Assembly: GCA_028871795.1 (NCBI GenBank)
Contig: JAGWMG010000003.1
Location: 124,001 to 188,000 of the forward strand
Direction of reading: 5' to 3'
Source: Alphaproteobacteria bacterium
GTDB taxonomy: Bacteria; Pseudomonadota; Alphaproteobacteria; Micropepsales; Micropepsaceae
DNA length: 64,000 nucleotides
The notes beneath the pieces are model-generated. The model was given only the letters and a program-made list of their open reading frames with translations. It was not told the origin of the DNA and searched no databases. This document shows positions 55,139 to 63,415 of this stretch, piece after piece. The position numbers and the translations under genes were made by a program. Position 1 is the first letter of the stretch. Every line of letters begins with the position of its first letter.

Positions 55139-55428
55139 CCGACGCGGCCGAATCCGACCTCGCCGAAATCTGGGCCACATTGGCGACTGATGCTTCGGAA
55201 GCGGTCGCGACACGTTTTCTCACCGCATTGGAAGCGCATTTCGAACCGCTGCTGCACTTCCCACTGTCCGGCGCCGCGCGCGAGCACCTCGCGCCCGATC
55301 TACGCGTCACATTCCACCACCCTTATGCGATCTATTACCTGCCTCTTCCAGATGCTGTCGTGATCGTCCGCGTCATTCATGGAGCGCGCGACATAGCAGC
55401 GATTACGGAGAGTGGTGGCTTCCCGTAA
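55111..55428 (+). CDS. parE: ParE-type toxin, start codon uncertain (possibly ATT)
   Basis: A RelE/ParE-superfamily toxin, probably acting on DNA gyrase. The homologous frame begins TRPLALRLTDAAESDLAEIW, so the expected start is at or near 55111, where the codon is ATT; the first ATG (55180) would remove the first strand and helix. EAHFEPLLHFPLSGAAREHL, RVTFHHPYAIYYLPLPDAVV and IVRVIHGARDIAAI complete the fold, with the usual C-terminal RxxR-like RVIHGARD. An ATT start with GGGGGAAG upstream would give low translation. From 55111 the length is 105 residues, normal for the family. Confidence 0.85.
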   Translation: MTRPLALRLTDAAESDLAEIWATLATDASEAVATRFLTALEAHFEPLLHFPLSGAAREHLAPDLRVTFHHPYAIYYLPLPDAVVIVRVIHGARDIAAITESGGFP

Positions 55429-55483
55429 TTGATATGTCAGACTTGCAGGGACTGGTGCATCCCAATCCGCCTCGGTGGCGAGA

Positions 55484-55990
55484 CTATTTCTTGTCCGCGT
55501 CCGCGAGACTCCACACCACCTGCGCCGTCCAGGGGACGTCCGCGAGCTTGCCGTCCTTGATCGCCGGGAGGTAGTGCCACTTCGCCACGCAGCCCGCTGC
55601 GGCATGGTCGAGCCGGTCCGAGCCGCTGGACTTCGCCACGGTCACATTGTCCACGGTGCCGTCGGCCAGGACATGAAAGGCAAGCTCCGTGGTTCCTTCC
55701 GTGCCGAACAGCCGCGCCCAGAAAGGATAGTCCCCGTGGCAGTCTCCCGCCTTCGACAGCGACGGCGGCTGCGAAATCTTCTGCAGCACGGGTACCCGCA
55801 CCTTGACGATCCGGGGCGGCGGCACGGCCGCATGCACCGTGAACATGGCTCCGAGATGGTAGACGAACAGCAGCGAGGAAGCGGTGGCGACCGCACCCGC
55901 CGTCAGCCATGCATAGCGATTGCCGCGAAAGCGCTCGTTGAAGAAAAGCCCCGACGAAACGACGAAAACCAGAAACTCGATGATAATCAT
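55484..55990 (-). CDS. TonB-like energy transducer or TonB C-terminal domain protein
   Basis: The 168-residue protein has two N-terminal hydrophobic segments (MIIIEFLVFVVSSGLFF and AWLTAGAVATASSLLFVYHL), a short Pro-containing linker (AAVPPPRIVKVRVPVLQ) and a C-terminal TonB-type domain: GTTELAFHVLADGTVDNVTV, AKSSGSDRLDHAAAGCVAKW and HYLPAIKDGKLADVPWTAQV. GAGGATGAAGT precedes the ATG. The linker is too short for a normal periplasm-spanning TonB, so it may serve another role. No exbB/exbD genes are adjacent. It is convergent with parE. Confidence 0.75.
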   Translation of the reverse strand: MIIIEFLVFVVSSGLFFNERFRGNRYAWLTAGAVATASSLLFVYHLGAMFTVHAAVPPPRIVKVRVPVLQKISQPPSLSKAGDCHGDYPFWARLFGTEGTTELAFHVLADGTVDNVTVAKSSGSDRLDHAAAGCVAKWHYLPAIKDGKLADVPWTAQVVWSLADADKK

Positions 55991-56257
55991 ACTTCATCCT
56001 CGGCGCGGCGCCGTCAGCAGCCCGCCCGTTTTAGCGCGGTCGGCCCGGCGTGAGAACACGCGCCCGGTCAGACAATTTGCCGCCCGCACGGTTCGGAAGC
56101 GTGTCGCTCACGGTCAAAGGCCTTCCCGGCATCGGGGCTTTCCGACCCGCGTCATAAACGATGGCGACCTGTATTCCAACGCGCGTTTTCAAGACTTGAT
56201 CGGCGGCGGATTTGATCGTCCACTGTGCGCCCGCCACCCCAATTCACGGAGCCGTCC

Positions 56258-56761
56258 ATGAAATTTTCGATGTACGAGGCGTCCATCCCGCCGATGATCC
56301 GCACGCTCAAGAACCTGTCGAACATTTTGGCCAAAGCCGTGGCGCAGGCAAAGGACGAGAAGATCGATCTTGCGACGCTGCTGGAAGCGCGATTGGCGCC
56401 GGATATGTACCCGCTGACACGGCAAATCCAGATCGCCAGCGACGGCGCCAAAGGTTGCGCCGCGCGGCTCACCGGCCAGGAGCCGCCGAAATTCCCCGAC
56501 ACCGAAACCACCTTTCCGCAATTGCAGGAGCGCATCGCCAAGACGATCGCCTATCTCGAAAGCGTCAAGCCGGAACAGTTCGCGGGCTCCGAGAATCGCG
56601 CGATCACGCTCAAATCCCCCAGCCGCACGCTCGAATTCAACGGCTGCGAGTACCTCACGGGCTTCGTGCTGCCCAACTTCTATTTCCACGTGACGACGGC
56701 CTACGGTCTGCTGCGGAGCAAAGGCATCGCCATCGGCAAGATGGATTTCCTCGGCGGCTGA
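56258..56761 (+). CDS. DUF1993-family protein
   Basis: The 167-residue helical protein starts MKFSMYEASIPPMIRTLKNL. It has the DUF1993 features: a central DMYPLTRQIQIASDGAKGCA segment, the KFPDTETTFPQLQERIAKTI stretch and the C-terminal NFYFHVTTAYGLLRSKGIAI followed by GKMDFLG. The fold is DinB-like with possible metal-binding His, but no activity has been established for the family. Single gene, followed by a hairpin at 56783-56812. Confidence 0.9.
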   Translation: MKFSMYEASIPPMIRTLKNLSNILAKAVAQAKDEKIDLATLLEARLAPDMYPLTRQIQIASDGAKGCAARLTGQEPPKFPDTETTFPQLQERIAKTIAYLESVKPEQFAGSENRAITLKSPSRTLEFNGCEYLTGFVLPNFYFHVTTAYGLLRSKGIAIGKMDFLGG

Positions 56762-56782
56762 GGCTGCGGTCGCTGAATACGG

Positions 56783-56812
56783 AGAGGCCCGGGAGCGATT
56801 CCGGGCTTTCTC
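56783..56812 (+). terminator. terminator hairpin after the DUF1993 gene
   Basis: GCCCGG (56787-56792), an 8-nt loop and CCGGGC (56801-56806), followed by TTTCTCTC. Flanking GAGAG and TTTCTC add weaker pairing. It ends at the border of the convergent gene at 56813. Confidence 0.65.
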
Positions 56813-57682
56813 TCATTCCGCCTTCAACATCCCCACCGTGTCGAGCCAGTTGTAAAAGAGCGTCGTCCAAATCTCGACGTGCGGCGGGTTCGTCGGACGG
56901 ATGCCGAAGCCGTGGCCGACACCGCTCAGCATATGCAGTTCAGCCGGCACGCCCGCCCTTTCAAGCGCCAGATACAACTCCGGCAGCGGCCGGGAGATTT
57001 CATCCTTCTCCCCGCCCAGCAAAAACGCCGGCGGCGTGTCCTTGGTCAGTGTCACGGACGTGGGGAATATCCGGCCCACATAGGGGTAGATCAGGCCCAT
57101 GAAGGCGGGGCGCGAACTTTCGCGGTCGATGGGGTCCGGCGCGTACTGGTTGCCCGCGTCGAAGCGCGTGCCGGCGAGCGCGGCCAATTCTCCGCCTGCG
57201 GAAAATCCCATCACGCCGATGCGGTCGGGGGCGATGTTCCACTCGACGGCGTGCGAGCGCACCAGGCGAATCGCGCGCTGCACGTCGGGCGCGGAATCGC
57301 CCGTCAGCGTGTAGGTGGAACCGGGCGCCTCCGACAGGCGGTATTTCAGCACGAAGGCGGCGACGCCGCGACCGGCGAGGAATTGCGCCACGCGATAGCC
57401 TTCGTGGGTAATCCAGATTTCGCGATGCCCGCCGCCGGGAACGACGATCACGGCCGCGCCGTTCGCATTGTCCGGATAGGGAAGATACGGCGTGATCGAC
57501 GGGAAATTAATGTTGGAGATCACCTGCTCGTCCGGCGGATAAATGCGAACGGTCTCCGGCGAGGTCTTGCCTTCCGACCCCGGCGCGCCTTTCGGCCATA
57601 GCAATATCGGCTGCGGCTCCGCCGCGAACGATGCAGCGGCAAACAACGCCGCGGCGCAGAATCCGGCAAACAGCGATTTCAT
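56813..57682 (-). CDS. secreted alpha/beta hydrolase (BD-FAE/esterase-like)
   Basis: The 289-residue protein starts MKSLFAGFCAAALFAAASFA (signal peptide), with GGAGGGGGC upstream. The fold motifs are the oxyanion-hole segment IVVPGGGHREIW, nucleophile Ser in GVMGFSAGGELAAL, Asp in FLLGGEKDEISRPL and His in MLSGVGHGFGIRP. The sequence LWPKGAPGSEGKTSPETVRI at the start is typical of periplasmic esterases that act on acylated sugars or xylan fragments. The triad is complete. Substrate is unknown. It diverges from thrS. Confidence 0.9.
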   Translation of the reverse strand: MKSLFAGFCAAALFAAASFAAEPQPILLWPKGAPGSEGKTSPETVRIYPPDEQVISNINFPSITPYLPYPDNANGAAVIVVPGGGHREIWITHEGYRVAQFLAGRGVAAFVLKYRLSEAPGSTYTLTGDSAPDVQRAIRLVRSHAVEWNIAPDRIGVMGFSAGGELAALAGTRFDAGNQYAPDPIDRESSRPAFMGLIYPYVGRIFPTSVTLTKDTPPAFLLGGEKDEISRPLPELYLALERAGVPAELHMLSGVGHGFGIRPTNPPHVEIWTTLFYNWLDTVGMLKAE

Positions 57683-57866
57683 CTTCGCCCCCTCCGATTT
57701 TCCCCAAGTATGACGCGGCGGCCGGACCGGCGAAAGCGCCCTCGCCGCCACGCTCGCGCCGGGCGCAAAAACGGCAACCGTATTCGACGCAGGATGGCCT
57801 CATACCTTGACTTCCTATCGGCGGTGGGAAGATTGTCCGGCCGCATTTCGTTCCCGGAGAAAGCCC

Positions 57867-59852
57867 GTGTCCGCTCCCGCCTCCGCACCGCAAATCGTCA
57901 TTACTTTGCCGGATGGCAAGACGATGACGTTTGCCCGCGGCGTGACGGGCGGCGAGATCGCGGCGGCCATCGGCCCCGGCCTCGCCAAGGCGGCGCTGAT
58001 TGTGGAAGTGGACGGTCAGGAATGGGACCTGTTCCACCCCATCGGGCAAGATGCCCATGTCCGCATCGTCACCAAGAAGGACGACAAGGCGCTGGAGCTG
58101 ATCCGTCACGACGCCGCGCATGTCCTCGCCATGGCGGTGCAAGCGCTTTACCCCGGCACCCAGGTGATCATCGGTCCGGCCATCGACGACGGCTTCTATT
58201 ACGATTTTGCCCGCGACACCCCGTTCACGCCCGACGATCTGCCCAAGATCGAAGCCAAGATGCACGAGATCGTCAAGGCGGACCTTACGACGCGCCGCGA
58301 AGTGTGGCCGCGCGACAAGGCGATCGGGCATTTCAAGTCCATCGGCGAGGCCTACAAGGCGGAACTGATCGAATCCATTCCCGAGGGCGAGGACGTCTCG
58401 ATCTACTGGCACGGCGACTGGCACGACCTCTGCCGCGGACCGCATTTCGTCACCACCGGCAAGATCGGCGACGCCTTCAAGCTGACCAAGATCGCCGGCG
58501 CCTATTGGCGCGGCGACTCCAGCAAGGCGCAGCTCCAGCGCATCTACGGCACCGCCTGGCGGGACCAGAAGGAACTCGCGGAATACCTGCACCGTCTCGA
58601 AGAGGCGGAAAAGCGCGACCACCGCCGCATCGGCAAGGAGATGGACCTGTTCACCTTCTCGCCCGACGTCGGCGCTGGCCTGCCGCTGTGGATGCCGAAC
58701 GGCATGGTGATCCGCCAGGAGCTGGAATTCCTCGCCCTGCAGGAGGAGCGGAAGGACGGCTATTTCCGCGTGGCTACGCCGCACATCACCAAGGAAACGC
58801 TGTACCTGCGCTCGCGCCATCTGCCCTACTACAAGGACGATATGTACTCGCCGCTCGATATAGACGGCGAAAACTACTACCTGCGGCCGATGAACTGCCC
58901 GCACCATCACATGATCTATCTGGCGACCCGCCATTCCTATCGCGAGCTGCCGATCCGGCTGGCGGAATACGGCCAGGATTACCGCTACGAAGCGTCCGGC
59001 GGATTGTCGGGCCTGATGCGCGTGCGCGGCTTCTGCATGAACGACGCGCACATCTACTGCCGCTATGACCAGGCCAAGGACGAGTTCCTGCGCGTGATGC
59101 GCCTGCACGCGCGCTATTACGACCTGATGAACATCAAAGAATACCACATGCGGCTGTCGCTGCCCGACCTCGGAAAGTTGGAGAAATATGTCGACCAGCC
59201 GGAGAAATGGCTGGCCGCGCTCGCCATTATCCGCGAGGCGATGAAGGAATCGGGCTTTGCCTATGTCGAAGCCAAGGGCGAGGCCGCCTTCTACGGCCCC
59301 AAAGTCGATTTTATGGTCAAGAGCGTGATCGGCACGGAATACGCGATCTCGACCAATCAGCTCGACTTCCTGGCCACGCAAACCTTCGGCCTGACCTACA
59401 TCGGCGAGGACGGCGCAGAGCACCCCGTCTATGTCATCCACCGGGCGCCGCTGGGAACCCACGAGCGTTTCACCGCCTTCCTGATCGAGCACTATGCAGG
59501 GGCATTCCCGACATGGCTGGCGCCGATCCAGGCCCGCATCGTCCCGATCAGCGAAAAGGCCAACGAGTACGCGCAGAAGGTGCGCCAAAAGCTGTTCGAA
59601 GTACCGGTCGTCAACGGCACGGCGGGCCTGCGCGTCGACGTCGACCTCACCGCCGAGCGCATGCAGAAGAAAATCCGCGACGCCCAGTTGCAGAAAATCC
59701 CCTACATGCTCGTGGTCGGCGAACGGGAGGCTGCCGAGGGTAAAGTCGCCGTCCGTCTGCGTTCAGGCAGGGATCTGGGCCCGATGCCGCTCGAAACCTT
59801 CATCGCCCGGATCAAGGGCGAGGTGGAATCCCGCCAGGATGTGGCGGAATAG
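57867..59852 (+). CDS. thrS: threonyl-tRNA synthetase
   Basis: ThrS charges tRNA-Thr. From GTG 57867 (GGAGA upstream) the protein has 661 residues. Domains: TGS (about 1-70, VITLPDGKTMTFARGVTGGE), the editing domain with HDAAHVLAMAVQALYPGTQV and DFYWHGDWHDL-like metal residues (here SIYWHGDWHDLCRGPHF), the class II core with zinc Cys in YLRPMNCPHHHMIYL and motif 3 around HRAPLGTHERFTAF, and the anticodon-binding domain. All key residues appear intact. An upstream ATG at 57807 gives an unlikely extension. Confidence 0.97.
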   Translation: MSAPASAPQIVITLPDGKTMTFARGVTGGEIAAAIGPGLAKAALIVEVDGQEWDLFHPIGQDAHVRIVTKKDDKALELIRHDAAHVLAMAVQALYPGTQVIIGPAIDDGFYYDFARDTPFTPDDLPKIEAKMHEIVKADLTTRREVWPRDKAIGHFKSIGEAYKAELIESIPEGEDVSIYWHGDWHDLCRGPHFVTTGKIGDAFKLTKIAGAYWRGDSSKAQLQRIYGTAWRDQKELAEYLHRLEEAEKRDHRRIGKEMDLFTFSPDVGAGLPLWMPNGMVIRQELEFLALQEERKDGYFRVATPHITKETLYLRSRHLPYYKDDMYSPLDIDGENYYLRPMNCPHHHMIYLATRHSYRELPIRLAEYGQDYRYEASGGLSGLMRVRGFCMNDAHIYCRYDQAKDEFLRVMRLHARYYDLMNIKEYHMRLSLPDLGKLEKYVDQPEKWLAALAIIREAMKESGFAYVEAKGEAAFYGPKVDFMVKSVIGTEYAISTNQLDFLATQTFGLTYIGEDGAEHPVYVIHRAPLGTHERFTAFLIEHYAGAFPTWLAPIQARIVPISEKANEYAQKVRQKLFEVPVVNGTAGLRVDVDLTAERMQKKIRDAQLQKIPYMLVVGEREAAEGKVAVRLRSGRDLGPMPLETFIARIKGEVESRQDVAE

Positions 59853-59946
59853 CTCTTGCGAAATGTGCGGTTATTCCTATTCTTAAGCCCGTCAGCGGTC
59901 CCGTGCGGCCCGTTCTGGAGGAATTTGCCCTGCGCTCATAAGTCGA

Positions 59947-59989
59947 AACACGTTTCGCGAGGCAGGATAATCCTCGCGAGATACGTGTT
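59947..59989 (+). promoter_or_regulatory. stem-loop in the infC leader
   Basis: AACACGT, TT, CGCGAGG (59947-59962) can pair with CCTCGCG, AGAT, ACGTGTT (59972-59989), giving 14 base pairs with an asymmetric internal loop and a 9-nt hairpin loop. It lies 30 bases upstream of the infC start. It could be a control element or the end of the thrS transcript; no T-run follows, which argues against a terminator. Confidence 0.55.
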
Positions 59990-60019
59990 CGCGCGCGATC
60001 CAATCAAGAGGAGAGAGTC

Positions 60020-60565
60020 ATAGTACCAAGACGTTTTGCATCGCAGGCGCCGGCACCCGCCAAGGACGGTCCCCGCGTCAACGAGGAGATCTTCGCGCGC
60101 AGCATTCTTCTGATCGGCGACGACGGTCACAAATACGGTGAAATCGGCACCGAGGATGCCCGCGCCATCGCGGAAGAGAAGGGTTACGACCTGGTCGAGG
60201 TCTCGCCCGACGCCAAACCGCCCGTGGTCAAACTGATGGACTACGGCAAATACAAATACGAACAACAGAAAAAGGCTGCCGAGGCGCGCAAGAAGCAGAA
60301 GGTCATCGAGATCAAGGAGATCAAGATGCGCCCGACCATCGACGACCACGATTACGACGTGAAGATGCGCTCGATGCGCCGTTTCTTCGACGACGGCGAC
60401 AAGGTCAAGGTCACGCTGCGCTTTCGCGGCCGCGAGATGGCGCACCAGCACCTGGGCATGGAACTGCTCAACCGCATCACGAAGGATACGGAAACTTTCG
60501 CCAAGATGGAGCAGTGGCCCAAGATGGAAGGCCGCCAGATGATGATGGTGCTGGCGCCGCGGTAA
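60020..60565 (+). CDS. infC: translation initiation factor IF-3 with ATA start codon
   Basis: IF-3 binds the 30S subunit and checks start codons. The frame starts at ATA 60020 (then GTA CCA AGA CGT), with GAGGAG eight to twelve bases upstream, giving 181 residues. [20 protein letters not shown] opens the N-domain. [60 protein letters not shown] and [20 protein letters not shown] follow. Rare ATT/ATA/ATC starts in infC are known to let IF-3 limit its own synthesis. It follows thrS, as in many bacteria, but rpmI and rplT are not downstream. Confidence 0.95.
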   Translation: MVPRRFASQAPAPAKDGPRVNEEIFARSILLIGDDGHKYGEIGTEDARAIAEEKGYDLVEVSPDAKPPVVKLMDYGKYKYEQQKKAAEARKKQKVIEIKEIKMRPTIDDHDYDVKMRSMRRFFDDGDKVKVTLRFRGREMAHQHLGMELLNRITKDTETFAKMEQWPKMEGRQMMMVLAPR

Positions 60566-60605
60566 GGGGCTAACACGCTGCGCTAAGGGACGCGCGCCGA
60601 CAAAA

Positions 60606-60643
60606 CAAAACCCTCATGCCATCGCTTGAGGGTTTTGTCTTTC
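60606..60643 (+). terminator. infC terminator
   Basis: CAAAACCCTCA (60606-60616) and TGAGGGTTTTG (60627-60637) form a perfect 11-bp stem with a 10-nt loop, followed by TCTTTC. A-rich on one side and T-rich on the other, so it can act for the convergent lipoprotein gene as well. Confidence 0.9.
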
Positions 60644-60662
60644 AGACTGAGCGAATTTCGTC

Positions 60663-61280
60663 CTACAGGAAGCGCGATGCGGCTTGGACGGCGGTGTTGC
60701 CGATGTCCTGCAGCGGACCCAAGGGCTGAATCGTGTCGTGCATGTCTTCGATGCGGGGCCGGCCCGACATCAGCTTGTAGGCGACGTGTCCGTCCTGCAT
60801 CAGCAGAACGATCTCGGCCGACCAACCGGTATCGTAGGTCTCCCGCTCGAAGCCGAACAGATCGAGAAAGAAGTTGCCCAAGCGGCGCGATTCGACATGC
60901 TGCGGATGGAACACGAAAGCGGAGCAGCGATCTTGCGCCTCGATGCAGGCTTGCACCGGCGCCGCCAGACGATCGAACGTCATACTGTTGCGCGGCATGA
61001 AGCGTTCGATGACGCCCAGATACGAAAGAATCTCGACGTTCGGAGTGGTCACCGTGTCGAAGCCGAGCTTCGGCAAATCCGACATGCGCGTCTGACCGGG
61101 AACGATGTCGGTGTAGGCGACCGTGACCTGATCGTACGTCTGGAAATTCTGCGCCGATGTCAGGTGAACATCGTGAGGCAGGAGCCCGAGCCCGCCGCAG
61201 CCTACGAGCGAAAGCATGAATGTTGCGCTGACGATAATTCTTGCCGTGCGGCGAGTTCCGCCGTCTGCCCCGTTTTGCAT
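60663..61280 (-). CDS. lipoprotein of unknown function
   Basis: The 205-residue protein starts at ATG 61280 (TTGGGGCAA upstream). The signal IIVSATFMLSLVG ends in a lipobox Cys (LVGC). The mature part has QTYDQVTVAYTDIVPGQTRM, then SDLPKLGFDTVTTPNVEILS and a segment CIEAQDRCSAFVFHPQHVES. FGFERETYDTGWSAEIVLLM and HVAYKLMSGRPRIEDMHDT follow; this resembles the short SmpA/OmlA-like beta-rich modules (the PGQTRMSDL...LGFD pattern), but the match is weak. Function unknown. Convergent with infC. Confidence 0.75.
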   Translation of the reverse strand: MQNGADGGTRRTARIIVSATFMLSLVGCGGLGLLPHDVHLTSAQNFQTYDQVTVAYTDIVPGQTRMSDLPKLGFDTVTTPNVEILSYLGVIERFMPRNSMTFDRLAAPVQACIEAQDRCSAFVFHPQHVESRRLGNFFLDLFGFERETYDTGWSAEIVLLMQDGHVAYKLMSGRPRIEDMHDTIQPLGPLQDIGNTAVQAASRFL

Positions 61281-61401
61281 TTGCCCCAACCCAGTTGAAC
61301 CCAGCGGAACGTTTACGTTTCCTTATTCCTAACGGTAGCGAATTTTCGGTGCTTTGAAAAGGACTGCCCTTGCTTGTGGTAACCGCCGCGGCGCGTCATG
61401 G

Positions 61402-62382
61402 TTACCGGGCTCGCGCGCACGCTTCCGCAATAACTGAAAAATCGCAGTTTGCACCGGTCAAAACCACCGCCACGGCGCTTCCGTTTGTCGGGTATTTGGC
61501 GGAAATCAAGGCCGCCAGCCCTGCCGCACCGCTCGGTTCCACGATCAATTTGAGCACCCGCGCAGCATACGCGACAGCATCCGCGAGTTCGGTGTCGCAG
61601 GCGGTCAATGCGTCAGTAATATGACGCTTCGCAACTGCGAAAGGAATTTCGCCAGGAATCGGCGCCATCAAACCGTCAGCAATCGACTCAGCCCCGCCCG
61701 GCGCCAAAGTGCGCACACCCGCCGCCAGCGACCTTCTCATGCCGTCGAAATTCTCGGGCTCGATGCTGACAATGCGGGTTGCGGGGCTCAGGGCGGCAAA
61801 CGCCAAAGCGATGCCGCTGATCAGGCCGCCACCGCTGCACGGTGCGAGGACGGCATCCAGCGCGACACCGCGCAGGGCGGCCTCGTGCGCGATCTCCAGT
61901 CCCACGGTGCCCTGCCCAGCCACAATGTCGCGATCGTCGAAGGGACGGACAAGCGTGGCGCCGCGTTCTTCGCACAGGACCAGCGCCATCGCCTCGCGGT
62001 CATCCTTGGCGCGATCGTAAAAAACGATCTCGGCGCCATAAGCCCGCGTGCCCTCCACTTTGGCGCGCGGCGCATCCTTCGGCATGACGATCAGCGCGGG
62101 TGTGTCGAACAAAGCGGCGGCGGCGGCCACTCCCTGCGCGTGGTTGCCCGAAGAAAACGCCACGACCCCTTTGGAGCGGTCGGCGATCCGGCTGATGCGG
62201 TTCAGCGCGCCGCGGAATTTGAAGGAGCCCGTCCGCTGCAGGGTCTCCAGCTTCAGCAGAACCCGTGCGCCAAGTTTCCTGTTGAGGTCGGCGTTCTCGA
62301 TCAGAGGCGTCTTGAAAGCGAAGGGCGCGATTCGCTCAGCGGCGGCCTCGATGTCGGCGAAGACCGGTGGGTTGACAGCCAT
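61402..62382 (-). CDS. threonine/serine dehydratase-family PLP enzyme
   Basis: A fold type II PLP enzyme of 326 residues. The PLP Lys is in RTGSFKFRGALNRI, the phosphate loop in LAPCSGGGLISGIALAFAAL, and AFSSGNHAQGVAAAAALFDT is the substrate Asn/Gly loop. No C-terminal ACT regulatory domain is present, so it is the short, catabolic-type or EutB-like form. Possible reactions are threonine or serine ammonia release, serine racemisation or hydroxyectoine-derived substrates. It diverges from the ZnuA-like gene, with only 37 bases between the starts. Confidence 0.88.
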   Translation of the reverse strand: MAVNPPVFADIEAAAERIAPFAFKTPLIENADLNRKLGARVLLKLETLQRTGSFKFRGALNRISRIADRSKGVVAFSSGNHAQGVAAAAALFDTPALIVMPKDAPRAKVEGTRAYGAEIVFYDRAKDDREAMALVLCEERGATLVRPFDDRDIVAGQGTVGLEIAHEAALRGVALDAVLAPCSGGGLISGIALAFAALSPATRIVSIEPENFDGMRRSLAAGVRTLAPGGAESIADGLMAPIPGEIPFAVAKRHITDALTACDTELADAVAYAARVLKLIVEPSGAAGLAALISAKYPTNGSAVAVVLTGANCDFSVIAEACARAR

Positions 62383-62419
62383 GCTATGATTCCCTGAGAT
62401 CCGATACAATCTACCCGAA

Positions 62420-63343
62420 ATGACGATCCCAAGACCGAGAGATTTCTGCGCAGCCGCTGTCTTGTTGTTGTGTGTGATGCCGGCCGCCGCCGCCCCCGAT
62501 GTGCTGGCCACCATCAAACCGATCCATTCGCTGGTCGCCGCCGTGATGCGGGGCGTGGGCACGCCCGACCTTTTGATCGGCGGCGCTCTGTCCGTGCACG
62601 AATATGCCCTCAAGCCGTCGGATGCCCGCAAGATCGAGCGCGCGGCGGCGATCTTCGAGGTCGGGCCGAACATGGAGACCTATCTGACGGCCCCGCTTGC
62701 CACGCTTGGCGGCCATGGCGAGGTCGTCGCGCTGGAGCGCGCCCCGGGCGTGACTCTTCTCCCGGCCAGGCGCGGTGGGCTTTGGGAAGAAGAAGGCTCC
62801 TCCGGCGAGGGACCGACCGACCCGCATTCCTGGCTCGATCCGCAGAACGCCATCGCCATGACGCGCGCTATCGCCACGATGCTGGCGAAGATCGACCCGG
62901 CGCACGCGGGCGCCTACCGCACGAATGCCGGGCGCGAGGTCGCCGCACTTGCCGCCCTCGACAAGGAGCTGGCGGCAAAACTCGCGCCTCTGCACGGCCG
63001 GCCCTATATCGTCTTCCACGACGCCTACCACTATTTTGAGATCCGTTACGGGCTGACGCCGGCAGGGGCCGTGACCGTGGCCCCCGACCGTCCCGTGGGG
63101 CCGCGGCGCATCGCAGCCCTGCGCGCGGGCATTCTTCAGGGCCATGTCACCTGCATTTTCCGGGAGCCGGAATTCCCGCCCAAGCTGATTGAGACGCTCA
63201 GCGAAGGCAGGCATATGCGCACCGGCGTGCTCGACGAAGTCGGCGCCGAGCTTACGCCTGGACCGGCGCTCTACCCCAGCCTGTTGCGCGAACTGGCGCG
63301 GTCCTTGACAAGCTGCCTCGGGCAGGCCGGCAAGAACGGTTAG
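62420..63343 (+). CDS. znuA: zinc ABC transporter substrate-binding protein (ZnuA-like)
   Basis: The 307-residue periplasmic protein has a signal peptide (FCAAAVLLLCVMPAAAA). The cluster A-I metal-binding fold is shown by VLATIKPIHSLVAAVMRGVG, VHEYALKPSDARKIERA (first His), TDPHSWLDPQNAIAMTRAIA (second His) and YIVFHDAYHYFEIRYGL (third His). The acidic loop near WEEEGSSGEGPTDP is short and not His-rich. The permease and ATPase genes are not adjacent. No clear Zur box was found in the 37-bp gap before it. Zinc is likely from family resemblance; manganese is possible. Confidence 0.88.
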   Translation: MTIPRPRDFCAAAVLLLCVMPAAAAPDVLATIKPIHSLVAAVMRGVGTPDLLIGGALSVHEYALKPSDARKIERAAAIFEVGPNMETYLTAPLATLGGHGEVVALERAPGVTLLPARRGGLWEEEGSSGEGPTDPHSWLDPQNAIAMTRAIATMLAKIDPAHAGAYRTNAGREVAALAALDKELAAKLAPLHGRPYIVFHDAYHYFEIRYGLTPAGAVTVAPDRPVGPRRIAALRAGILQGHVTCIFREPEFPPKLIETLSEGRHMRTGVLDEVGAELTPGPALYPSLLRELARSLTSCLGQAGKNG

Positions 63344-63415
63344 TGCGAGTCACGACGCGGCGTTATGGTCTCCGCCCCCTCTGGTTCAAGCGCAAAGGCC
63401 GGTTATAACGGGGCG

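Noticed and set aside
57507-59588. 693-codon minus-strand frame opposite thrS
   Set aside because: Lies across threonyl-tRNA synthetase and a divergent promoter region; no recognisable protein.
62383-62419. Zur box before the ZnuA-like gene
   Set aside because: No AT-rich palindrome of the expected type could be found in the 37-bp gap.
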